A DNA stretch of 64,000 nucleotides from Sphaerotilus uruguayifluvii. GTDB taxonomy: Bacteria > Pseudomonadota > Gammaproteobacteria > Burkholderiales > Burkholderiaceae_C. Of this stretch, positions 57,573 to 64,000 are shown in pieces (the stretch's first letter is position 1; each line of letters opens with the position of its first letter). The notes under the pieces were generated by a model. That model did no database searches. It was not told the DNA's origin and worked only from the letters and a program-made list of their open reading frames with translations. Both the position numbers and the translations under genes were made by a program. Location: the NCBI RefSeq assembly GCF_013294065.1, contig NZ_JABSNM010000001.1, positions 325,925 through 389,924 on the forward strand, given 5' to 3'.

Positions 57573-58624
57573 TCGGTGTAGCCGGCCTCGCCGCCGCCGT
57601 AGAAGGTGGACGGATCGGGCCGGTTGAGCGCGGCGCCCTGGCGGATGCGCTCGACCAGATCGGGGTTGGCGATCGCCAGCCGGCCGAAGGCGATCGCCTC
57701 GGCCTCGCCGCGCTCGAGCAGCGCCGAAGCGCTGTCCGGGTCGAGGCCTTCATTGGCGATGACCGCGCCGCCGAAGGCCTCGCGGATCACCGGAAGCAGC
57801 CGGCCGGCGCCCAGGTGCTCGCGCAGGCACAGGAAGGCCACGCCGCGCCGGCCGAGCTCGCGCGCCACCTGCGTGAACAGCGCCTGCGGATCGGAGTCGC
57901 CCATGTCGTGCGCATCGCCGCGCGGCGCCAGATGCACGCCGACCCGCCCCGCGCCCCAGACCTCGATCGCCGCGTCGACGATCTCCAGCAGCAGCCGCAT
58001 GCGGTTCTCGATCGGGCCGCCGTAGGCGTCGGTGCGCTGATTGCTGCGGTCCTGCAGGAACTGGTCGATCAGGTAGCCGTTGGCCGCATGGATCTCCACG
58101 CCGTCGAAGCCGGCGCGCCGGGCGTTCTCGGCGCCCTGGCGGTAGGCGGCGACGATGCCGGGCAGCTCGTCCAGGGCCAGCGCACGCGGCGTCACGTAGG
58201 GGCGCTTCGGGCGCACCAGGCTGACCTCGCCGGCCGGCGCGATCGCGCTGGGCGCGACCGGCAGTCCGCCTTCGAGAAAGACCGGGTCGGAGATGCGGCC
58301 GACATGCCAGAGCTGCGCGACGATGCGCCCGCCGGCGCCATGCACTGCCTCGGTCACGCCGCGCCAGCCCTCGACCTGCGCCTCGCTCCACAGCCCCGGC
58401 GTGTCGGCATAGCCCACGCCCTGCGGCGTGACCGCGGTGGCCTCGCTCAGGATCAGGCCGAAGCCGGCGCGCTGCGCATAGTGGCGCGCCATCAGCGCGT
58501 TGGGCACCCGGCCGGGGCCGACCGCGCGGGCCCGCGTCAGCGGCGCCATCACGACGCGGTTGGGCAGAGGCAGCTCGCCGAGCTGCAGCGGTTCGAGCAG
58601 GCGGGTTCGCGGAGTCGTCGTCAT
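57554..58624 (-). CDS. Old yellow enzyme family alkene reductase
   Basis: 356-aa FMN-dependent ene-reductase (NemA/XenB type). Visible blocks: LPNRVVMAPLTRARA, AGFGLILSEATAV, QLWHVGRISDP, GFDGVEIHAANGYLIDQFLQD (catalytic HxxN), RTDAYGGPIENRMRLLLEI, and AIAFGRLAIANPDLVERI. Reduces activated C=C bonds of quinones, nitro compounds or enones with NADPH. Start ATG at 58624 overlaps the stop of the LacI-type regulator by one base (TGATG), so the regulator very probably controls this enzyme. Confidence 0.93.
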   Translation of the reverse strand: MTTTPRTRLLEPLQLGELPLPNRVVMAPLTRARAVGPGRVPNALMARHYAQRAGFGLILSEATAVTPQGVGYADTPGLWSEAQVEGWRGVTEAVHGAGGRIVAQLWHVGRISDPVFLEGGLPVAPSAIAPAGEVSLVRPKRPYVTPRALALDELPGIVAAYRQGAENARRAGFDGVEIHAANGYLIDQFLQDRSNQRTDAYGGPIENRMRLLLEIVDAAIEVWGAGRVGVHLAPRGDAHDMGDSDPQALFTQVARELGRRGVAFLCLREHLGAGRLLPVIREAFGGAVIANEGLDPDSASALLERGEAEAIAFGRLAIANPDLVERIRQGAALNRPDPSTFYGGGEAGYTDYPALG

Positions 58625-59754
58625 CAGCGGGTCCGCGCGGAGCGCGGCGTCGGTGGAGGGAGCGGCGATTGTGCGGCGGCGTCGCTCGACCCTGATGTCG
58701 CCCCCGTTTCCGGATCCGTGCTTGCGCGGCACACCAGCTGCACCGGCAGCACGATGTGCTGCGGCAGCCGCGGCGCCTGCGCGCTGTCGAGCGCCAGCTC
58801 GACGCCGAGCCGGCCCAGCTCGGTCTTGTCGACCCGCACTGTCGTCAGCGGCACCGGTGCGGCCGCCGCGTCGGCGATGTCGTCGAAGCCGACGAAGGCG
58901 ATGTCCTGCGGCACGCGCAGCCCGGCGGCCAGGCAGACGCGCATCGCCGCGATCGCGGCCGCGTCGTTGTAGGCGAAGACGGCGTCCGGGCGCTCGCGCA
59001 GCCGCAGCAGCTCGCGCATCGCCGCCTCGGCGCCTCGCCGGGTGTCCAGGCCGGCCGGCGCGCTGACGCCCAGGGCCGGATCGGCCGGCAGGCCGGCCTC
59101 GAACAGCGCGCGCCGGTGGCCGCGCTCGCGCTCGCGGATGCTGTGATGCGCGGGCGGCCCGCCCAGGAAGGCGATGCGCCGCCGCCCCAGCGCGAGCAGG
59201 TGGCGCGTGGCCTGGCGGCCGCCGTCGGCATCGTCGGCATGGACCGCGCGGCAGTCGCCCTGCCGGTCGTCGACCAGCGCCAGCGGCAGCTCGAGCCGAC
59301 GCAGCAGCGCCACCAGCTCCGGCTCGAAATGGCCGGCAGCCACCAGCAGGTCCGGCTCGTGCATCCGCAGCCAGTCGCGCAGCGGATCGGCCGGCCCGGC
59401 GCTCAGCAGCGCCAGCACCAGGCCGCGCTCGCGGCAGACCTGCTCGGCGCCCTGCAGCACCTCGGCATAGAAGGGGTGCGCAGGCCGCTCGTCATGGTGG
59501 CGGTGGATCAGGAAGACCAGCCGGCGCGCCTGGCGCCGGCGCAGGCGGTCGTGGTCGTAGCCCAGGCGGTGCGCGATCTCGCGCACCTGCCGGCGCGTCT
59601 CGTCCGACAGGCCGCGCTGGTTCTTCAGCGCGCGCGAGACCGTCCCGATCGAGACACCGGCGGCCAGCGCGATGTCGCGCAGGCCGACCTCCGCGGCGGC
59701 GTGCCGGAACCGGTCGGTGTCGTCGTCGGGAGCAGGGTCGGGCGCGGCATTCAC
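58624..59754 (-). CDS. LacI-family regulator of the old yellow enzyme gene
   Basis: 376-aa repressor. Helix-turn-helix VGLRDIALAAGVSIGTVSRALKNQ and hinge RLGYDHDRLRRRQARRLVF, then a sugar-binding-type sensor domain (HPFYAEVLQGAEQVCRERGL, GGRQATRHLLALGRRRIAFLGGPP, IAFVGFDDIADAA). The effector is not obvious; enone-type ligands would be unusual for LacI proteins. Directly upstream of and overlapping the ene-reductase gene. A GTTTACTAAAC palindrome sits just upstream of its start, consistent with autoregulation. Confidence 0.9.
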   Translation of the reverse strand: MNAAPDPAPDDDTDRFRHAAAEVGLRDIALAAGVSIGTVSRALKNQRGLSDETRRQVREIAHRLGYDHDRLRRRQARRLVFLIHRHHDERPAHPFYAEVLQGAEQVCRERGLVLALLSAGPADPLRDWLRMHEPDLLVAAGHFEPELVALLRRLELPLALVDDRQGDCRAVHADDADGGRQATRHLLALGRRRIAFLGGPPAHHSIRERERGHRRALFEAGLPADPALGVSAPAGLDTRRGAEAAMRELLRLRERPDAVFAYNDAAAIAAMRVCLAAGLRVPQDIAFVGFDDIADAAAAPVPLTTVRVDKTELGRLGVELALDSAQAPRLPQHIVLPVQLVCRASTDPETGATSGSSDAAAQSPLPPPTPRSARTR

Positions 59755-59773
59755 GATCGGTCGGTCCCTGTCG

Positions 59774-59784
59774 GTTTACTAAAC
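59774..59784. promoter_or_regulatory. LacI-type operator candidate GTTTACTAAAC
   Basis: Perfect 5+1+5 palindrome, 20-30 bases upstream of the LacI-family gene start, the usual place and symmetry for an autoregulatory operator of this family. Confidence 0.55.
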
Positions 59785-59891
59785 AGACATGAGTTTCGCC
59801 GAATTCTTATCGATCACTGAAGCCGTGTCATCCGTGGAGCCGGTCGGTCCGTTGCCGATGTACCCGACAGAGTCCATAGCGAAAGAAGACC

Positions 59892-60068
59892 ATGCCCACC
59901 GCCATGAAGCATTTCCTCCGCACCATCGACCATCAAGCCCCGCGTCGCCTGCCGATGCAGGAGCGCCAGACCGACAAGGGCCGCAAGCAGGAAACCTTCG
60001 ACTACGGCCGCATCGATGGTCATTCGCGCGGCCTCGCGTTCGCGATGCGCATGGACCGCAAGCGCTGA
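59892..60068 (+). CDS. Small basic protein, 58 aa (hypothetical)
   Basis: MPTAMKHFLRTIDHQAPRRL ... ETFDYGRIDGHSRGLAFAMRMDRKR: highly basic with His, Met and aromatic residues, not low complexity. An AAGAAGA purine stretch stands before the ATG. It lies in the 490-base interval between the LacI-type gene (divergent) and the next small gene and uses ordinary high-GC codon choice. No family recognised; an internal ATG at 59904 is also possible. Confidence 0.45.
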   Translation: MPTAMKHFLRTIDHQAPRRLPMQERQTDKGRKQETFDYGRIDGHSRGLAFAMRMDRKR

Positions 60069-60246
60069 CATCCCGCCACCTCACCCTCGAGCCCCATCGT
60101 GCTCCGAGGGTTCCGTGCTTTTTCACCTTGATCCGGAAAAGGCAAAAGTTTCGTGATGTAATTCTCTGAATCGAACAATTCGAGGCAGGAACGGTCGTCC
60201 ACGGCGTGTGCCGGGCGCCCTCATCCTGCCGGAGCAGAGAGACATC

Positions 60247-60486
60247 ATGAACGGCCGCCATTCCCTTCCGCGCTGGCGTCACGGGCCGGGCTCGATCCAC
60301 TGGGCCCAGGTGCTGCTGCTGGCGCTGGCCCTGCCCGCCGTGCTGCTGGCGATCGCTGCGGGTGCGCTGTTCGCGCTGCTGGCCGGGCTGCTGTCGCTGC
60401 TGGGGCTGGCGGACCGCCAGCCGCGGGCGCCATGGCGCAGCGCCGGCGTGGCGCTGAAGAATCTGCTGCGCCGCGCCGCCGGCTGA
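60247..60486 (+). CDS. Small membrane protein, 79 aa
   Basis: N-terminal basic segment (MNGRHSLPRWRHGPGS), then a long hydrophobic region WAQVLLLALALPAVLLAIAAGALFALLAGLLSLLGL that spans the membrane once or twice, and a basic tail ending RRAAG. GAGCAGAGAG before the ATG may serve as ribosome site. Unknown function. Converges on the YceI gene. Confidence 0.5.
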   Translation: MNGRHSLPRWRHGPGSIHWAQVLLLALALPAVLLAIAAGALFALLAGLLSLLGLADRQPRAPWRSAGVALKNLLRRAAG

Positions 60487-60504
60487 GCGCCGGTCCTTGC
60501 CGCT

Positions 60505-61080
60505 TTACTGCTTGACCGCCTCGACCTGGATCACCAGGCGCATGTCATCGGCGAAGCCATAGTTCAGGCCATAGCTGGCGCCCCAGAGGCTGCGCTTGAT
60601 CGTGGCTTCGAAGTCGCCGCCGCAGACCTCGCGCTTGAGCATCGGGTTCTGGTAGCAGTTGAACTTGGTCGCCTTCAGCGTGACCGGGTGGGTCTTGCCC
60701 ATCAGCGTGAACTGGCCGGTCACTTCCTTGACCTTGTCGCCGTCGAACACGAACTTGTCGCTGACGAAGCGCGCGGTCGGGAAGGCCGCGACGTTCAGGA
60801 TCTCGGCGCTCTTCAGGTGGCTGTTGAACGGGCCGGTGCCGGTGTTGACCGAGTCGACATCGATCGTGATGTCGACCTTGCCGGTCTTGCCGGCGCGATC
60901 GAACTGGACCGTGCCTTCCTTCTTGTCGAAGCGGCCGCGGTTGGTCGAGGTGCCGAAGTGGTCGATCTCGAAGGTCACGAAGGTGTGCGTCGGCTCGATC
61001 GCGTAGGTGGCCGACTGGGCCTGGGCGGCGGTGGCGAACAGGGCCGAGGCGGCGGTCAGCGCGAGCAGGGTCTTCTTCAT
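60505..61080 (-). CDS. YceI-family periplasmic protein 1
   Basis: 191-aa periplasmic lipocalin-like protein. Signal peptide MKKTLLALTAASALFATAAQAQ, then the YceI barrel: IEPTHTFVTFEIDHFGTSTNRGRF, VDITIDVDSVNTGTGPFNSHLKSAEILNVAAFPTARF, and RSLWGASYGLNYGFADDMRLVI. These proteins bind polyisoprenoid chains such as ubiquinone-8. Third gene of a cytochrome b561-YceI-YceI unit. Confidence 0.93.
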   Translation of the reverse strand: MKKTLLALTAASALFATAAQAQSATYAIEPTHTFVTFEIDHFGTSTNRGRFDKKEGTVQFDRAGKTGKVDITIDVDSVNTGTGPFNSHLKSAEILNVAAFPTARFVSDKFVFDGDKVKEVTGQFTLMGKTHPVTLKATKFNCYQNPMLKREVCGGDFEATIKRSLWGASYGLNYGFADDMRLVIQVEAVKQ

Positions 61081-61130
61081 GGCAGGGGCTCCGTGGGGAA
61101 AGTCAGGGGTTGAAAGGGGGAAATGGCGGG

Positions 61131-61712
61131 TCACAGCGCCGGCACGCCGCTCAGGCTCAGCTTGAACTTCACCTGCACGTCGTTGGCGACCATCGAGGTG
61201 TCGGCCCAGTCGCCTTCACCGATCTTGAATTCCAGGCGCTTGATCGCGAAGGCGCCCGTGGCGGTGGTGGTGCCGCCGGCCTGGGTCAGCGCGACCGGCA
61301 CGACGACGTCGCGGCTGCTGCCCTTGATGGCCAGCTTGCCGGCCACCTCGAACCTGCCGGCACCGACCGCCTTGATCGCGCTGGACTGGAAGGTCGCCTG
61401 CGGGAACTTGGGCACGTTGAACCACGGCGCCTTGGGCAGTTCGGCGTCGGTCTCGGGCACGCCCAGCGTGGCGCTGCCCATGTCGATGGTGAAGGCGACC
61501 TTGCCGGCTTCGGGCTTCTTCGGATCGAAGGCGATCTGCGCGTCGAACTTGCGGAAGCGTCCCTCGACCGGCACGCCCATCTGCTTGCTGACGAAGAGCA
61601 TCTCGCTCTTGGCGGCGTCGAGCTTCTGCTGGGCCAGCGCCGGCGTCGGGGCGACGACCAGGGCGGCGAAGGAGGCGGCGGCCAGGGCCGCGGTGCGCAG
61701 GATGACGGTCAT
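61131..61712 (-). CDS. YceI-family periplasmic protein 2
   Basis: 193-aa YceI protein with signal peptide (MTVILRTAALAAASFAALVVAPTPALAQ) and the core QMGVPVEGRFRKFDAQIAFDP, VAFTIDMGSATLGVPETDAELPKAPWFNVPKFPQATF, VPVALTQAGG, RLEFKIGEGDWADTS. More distant from copy 1 than recent duplicates would be. 50 bases upstream of copy 1 and 46 downstream of the cytochrome b561 gene. Confidence 0.92.
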   Translation of the reverse strand: MTVILRTAALAAASFAALVVAPTPALAQQKLDAAKSEMLFVSKQMGVPVEGRFRKFDAQIAFDPKKPEAGKVAFTIDMGSATLGVPETDAELPKAPWFNVPKFPQATFQSSAIKAVGAGRFEVAGKLAIKGSSRDVVVPVALTQAGGTTTATGAFAIKRLEFKIGEGDWADTSMVANDVQVKFKLSLSGVPAL

Positions 61713-61758
61713 GGAAAGACTCCGGGAATCAGGGTGAGGACAGGGCGTGCCGCGCGTC

Positions 61759-62325
61759 TCAGCGCGGTGCCGGACCCAGGCCCATGCGGCCGAGCAGGCG
61801 GTCGCGGTCGATGATCTGGTGCTTGAGCGCGGCGGCGACATGCAGCACCACCAGGCCGGCCAGGCCGAAGGCGCTCAGCTCGTGCAGCGGCTTGATCGAT
61901 TCGGCCAGCGCCTTGTCGACCGGCATGAAGTCCGGCAGCGGCAGCACGCCGAACCAGACGATGGGGAAACCCATCGCCGAGCTGTAGGCCCAGCCGGTCA
62001 GCGGCACGGCGAAGAACAGCAGGTACATCAGGTGGTGCGTGCCGTGGAAGGCGGTGCGCTGCCAGCCCGGCATGGCCTTCTCGATCGAGGTCGGCAGCGC
62101 CGGCGGACGGTTCGCCAGTCGCCACAGCAGCCGCGCGGCCGACAGCGCCAGGATCGTCACGCCGGCCCACTTGTGCCAGTTGTAGAGCTTGAGGCGCGTC
62201 GGCGAGAAGGGCAGGCCGGTCATGTACACGCCGACGCCGAAGGCGCCGACGATGCCCACGGCCAGCAGCCAGTGCAGCGCGATCGCGGTGGCGCCGTAGC
62301 GCGAGGGGGTGGAGGCGGTGGTCAT
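61759..62325 (-). CDS. Cytochrome b561
   Basis: 188-aa four-helix di-haem membrane protein that oxidises quinol. Haem histidines are expected in ALHWLLAVGIVG, YNWHKWAGVTIL, HGTHHLMYLLFFAVPLTGW and LHELSAFGLAGLVVLHVAAALKH. Pairing with YceI genes is common and points to quinone or superoxide handling in the periplasm. Start ATG at 62325 (MTTASTPSRYG) chosen; an earlier in-frame ATG lies at 62355. Confidence 0.93.
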   Translation of the reverse strand: MTTASTPSRYGATAIALHWLLAVGIVGAFGVGVYMTGLPFSPTRLKLYNWHKWAGVTILALSAARLLWRLANRPPALPTSIEKAMPGWQRTAFHGTHHLMYLLFFAVPLTGWAYSSAMGFPIVWFGVLPLPDFMPVDKALAESIKPLHELSAFGLAGLVVLHVAAALKHQIIDRDRLLGRMGLGPAPR

Positions 62326-62452
62326 CGCGGCAGAACTCGTCTTGATCTGCCGCAAAGCTTACGGGGCCCGTCGTTCAGTCGGATTCATCGGTCTTGATGC
62401 ATGCGTAGCAAGCATTTGAATGACGATGCCGGACCGCACGAGTCCGCCCGCC

Positions 62453-63394
62453 TCAGCCTGGGACCGTGCGGGCGCGCCAGCGGCCGACCTCGGCATGGAT
62501 GCCGCCCAGCTCGGCCAGCATCAGCACGCCCTCGACGCCCCGGCGCTGCATCGCCGCCAGCGGCGTGCCGGCCCAGAGCTCGACCGGTGCGTCCAGCCGC
62601 GCGCGCAGCTCGGCCAGGTGCTCGAGCGAGGCGCCGAGCGGGCTGACCAGCGAGAAGCCCAGCGCGACGATGTCGGCATGGTGCGCCCGCGCCGCCGCGA
62701 CGATGTCGGGCAGCGGCGTCTGGCAGCCCAGGTTCATGCAGCCCGCGCCCTCGAGCGTCAGCAGCGCCTCGGCCATCAGCAGGCCCAGGCCGTGCTGGTC
62801 GCCGGGAAAGGTCGTCAGCAGCACCCGCGGCGTGCCGTCGGCGCGCACCTCCGGCGCGGTGGCGATCGCCGCGCGCAGCACCGTCTCCAACGCCTCGCTG
62901 CACAGGTGCTCCTCGAAGACCTCGAGCTGGCCGCGTGCCCAGGCCTCGCCGATCTCGATCAGCAGCGGCTGCGCGACCTCGGTGATGAAGTGCGCCAGAC
63001 CCCGGCGCAGCAGCGTCTGCATCAGCGCGCGGCGCAGCGCGACGACGTCATGCGCGCGCAGCAGCTCGTACAGCGCCTTCGGCTCGGCCTGCAGCGCCGG
63101 CTCGGCGCGGGCGCCGGGCGCGTCGCCCGAGAGCTGGCCGACGCGCTGCAGCTCCTCGAGCGGCAGCCCGACGATGCGCCCGGGCCGCCAGCCCGCGTCG
63201 AGCAGGCGGCGGATGTGGCGCAGCTGCTCGACCTGCTCGGGCGGGTACAGGCGCTCCCCGTTGTCGTCGCGCAAGGGGCGCGGGAAGCCGTAGCGGCGTT
63301 CCCAGACGCGCAGCGTGTCCTTGCCGAGGCGGGTGTCGCGTTCGACGGCGGCGATCGTGAACATGGTCAGTGAAGTGGGTGCCCGGTCATTCAT
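62453..63394 (-). CDS. MerR-type regulator with cobalamin-binding domain (CarH/LitR-like)
   Basis: 313-aa transcription factor. N-terminal MerR DNA-binding domain (MFTIAAVERDTRLGKDTLRVWERRYGFPRP ... RLYPPEQVEQL), a four-helix B12-cap domain (about 105-180), and a Rossmann-type B12-binding domain. The lower-ligand motif D199-x-H201-x-x-G204 (GDQHGLG) is present, and the Wx9EH motif (W152 to E162-H163), which in CarH supplies the upper His ligand of the light-adapted state, is complete. These two motifs separate light-sensing CarH/LitR proteins from MlrA-type relatives that lost them. The ATG at 63394 is preferred. Divergent from a glutathione peroxidase gene across 155 bases with several dyads. 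Confidence 0.88.
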   Translation of the reverse strand: MNDRAPTSLTMFTIAAVERDTRLGKDTLRVWERRYGFPRPLRDDNGERLYPPEQVEQLRHIRRLLDAGWRPGRIVGLPLEELQRVGQLSGDAPGARAEPALQAEPKALYELLRAHDVVALRRALMQTLLRRGLAHFITEVAQPLLIEIGEAWARGQLEVFEEHLCSEALETVLRAAIATAPEVRADGTPRVLLTTFPGDQHGLGLLMAEALLTLEGAGCMNLGCQTPLPDIVAAARAHHADIVALGFSLVSPLGASLEHLAELRARLDAPVELWAGTPLAAMQRRGVEGVLMLAELGGIHAEVGRWRARTVPG

Positions 63395-63470
63395 CGGAGG
63401 GCTCCGAGTGTGCCGCACACGGCCCGGTGGGCCGACCTGTGGCGCTCATTGTCGTGGCATCGTCGACGTA

Positions 63471-63546
63471 TTGTCCTGGACAAAGCTTGTGGTCTTTGTT
63501 CCTGAGGCCTAATATTAGGACCACATCCACTGTTTGCCCAAGACAA
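63471..63546. promoter_or_regulatory. Divergent promoter region with paired palindromes
   Basis: Contains TTGTCCTGGACAA (63471-63483) and the related TTGCCCAAGACAA (63534-63546), centres 63 bp (six turns) apart. In between, a -35/-10 pair for the peroxidase gene, TTGTGG (63487-63492), 17 bases, TAATAT (63510-63515); the -10 lies in a 12-bp palindrome CCTAATATTAGG (63508-63519) that offers a mirrored -10 for the regulator. TGTGGTC (63488-63494) recurs inverted as GACCACA (63519-63525). Confidence 0.6.
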
Positions 63547-63549
63547 ATC

Positions 63550-64000
63550 ATGTTCAAGGCAACGCTTTGCACCTTGCTGTGCACCTTGTCCGCGCTGGCG
63601 ATGCCGGCGCAGGCGGCCCCGTCCTCCCCGAGCGGCGCCGCCGCGGGAGCCTGTCCGGCGCTGTTCGACCGCACGGTGCCGCGGCTGCAGGACGAGAAGC
63701 CGCAGTCGCTGTGCCAGTACGCCGGCCGGGTGGTGCTGGTGGTCAACACCGCGAGCCAGTGCGGCTTCACGTCCCAGTACCGCGGCCTGGAGGCGCTGTA
63801 CGAGAAGTACCGCGAGGCGGGCCTGGTGGTGCTGGGCTTCCCGTCGAACGACTTCGCCGGCCAGGAGCCGGGCTCGAACGCGGAGATCGCCGCCTTCTGC
63901 GAGGACCAGTTCTCGGTGCGCTTCCCGATGTTCATGAAGACGCCGGTCACGGGGGCCAAGGCGCATCCCTTCTACGCCGACCTGGCGCGGCTGTCGGGCA
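63550..64000 (+). CDS. Secreted glutathione peroxidase (3' end cut off)
   Basis: Thiol peroxidase of the glutathione peroxidase family, running off the right edge after about 150 codons. Signal peptide (MFKATLCTLLCTLSALAMPAQA), then ALFDRTVPRLQDEKPQSLCQYAGRVVLVVNTASQCGFTSQY with the peroxidatic Cys in the SQCGFT context (Cys, not selenocysteine), and LVVLGFPSNDFAGQEPGSNAEIAAFC with the second family block. Catalytic Gln and the Asn-Phe-x-Lys region lie partly beyond the window. Bacterial Cys-type members usually use thioredoxin. A periplasmic location and a B12/MerR regulator next door suggest defence against peroxide or photo-oxidative stress. Confidence 0.9.
   Translation, partial: MFKATLCTLLCTLSALAMPAQAAPSSPSGAAAGACPALFDRTVPRLQDEKPQSLCQYAGRVVLVVNTASQCGFTSQYRGLEALYEKYREAGLVVLGFPSNDFAGQEPGSNAEIAAFCEDQFSVRFPMFMKTPVTGAKAHPFYADLARLSG

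Overview
The window is about 70% G+C, densely packed bacterial chromosome. Gene content and order (ffh divergent from a CcsA-like gene, then pilS-pilR-ampD-nrdA-nrdB; engB divergent from a diheme cytochrome c4 followed by resB-ccsB; an AlaLysPro-rich H1-like protein; lipB-lipA) are typical of Burkholderiales (Betaproteobacteria), probably near the Leptothrix/Sphaerotilus/Rubrivivax group. This placement is inference from synteny and composition. I see no rRNA or tRNA gene, IS element, phage, CRISPR array or plasmid function: it is core and shell chromosome.

Layout. 0-5.2 kb: the end of a family-4 uracil-DNA glycosylase, corA, hemB, a well-formed intergenic sRNA candidate, a DUF2726 protein and ffh. 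5.2-15.9 kb: CcsA-like protein, PP0621-like zinc-ribbon protein, PilS/PilR-type two-component pair, ampD, nrdA behind two NrdR boxes, nrdB, and a histone H1-like protein built from tandem repeats. 15.9-18.9 kb: a three-gene nucleoside salvage operon (adenosine-kinase-like, ribokinase, nucleoside hydrolase). 19.0-19.6 kb: two tandem paralogous micro-ORFs with their own strong terminator. 19.7-24.2 kb: class II glutamine amidotransferase with yejB-yejE-yejF. 24.2-34.4 kb: zinc metallopeptidase, GGDEF/EAL protein, geranylgeranyl-reductase-like flavoprotein with a cupin, DksA/TraR protein, patatin-like surface protein, LacI regulator, engB. 34.4-41 kb: cytochrome c4, System II cytochrome c maturation (resB, ccsB), and msrP-msrQ. 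41-49 kb: two unknown proteins, lipB-lipA, beta carbonic anhydrase, SbmA/YddA-like ABC protein, and a second copy of the zinc metallopeptidase. 49-57.2 kb: envelope genes (YihY, BON lipoprotein, AsmA, DUF883) and a four-gene MCE/Mla-type lipid transport operon. 57.4-64 kb: small membrane protein, old yellow enzyme with its LacI regulator, small proteins, cytochrome b561 with two YceI proteins, and a MerR-B12 regulator divergent from a secreted glutathione peroxidase.

Most notable. (1) A roughly 115-nt intergenic RNA (2599-2714) with a sigma70-like promoter, two hairpins, an exposed C/U-rich loop and an intrinsic terminator. (2) The MerR-type regulator keeps both the DxHxxG and Wx9EH cobalamin motifs of CarH/LitR photoreceptors and faces a glutathione peroxidase across a region rich in dyad repeats. 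(3) Two tandem micropeptides of 40 and 37 aa whose 3' UTR is structured. (4) A textbook NrdR operator pair in front of nrdA. Very long open frames antisense to real genes are composition artefacts and are left out.
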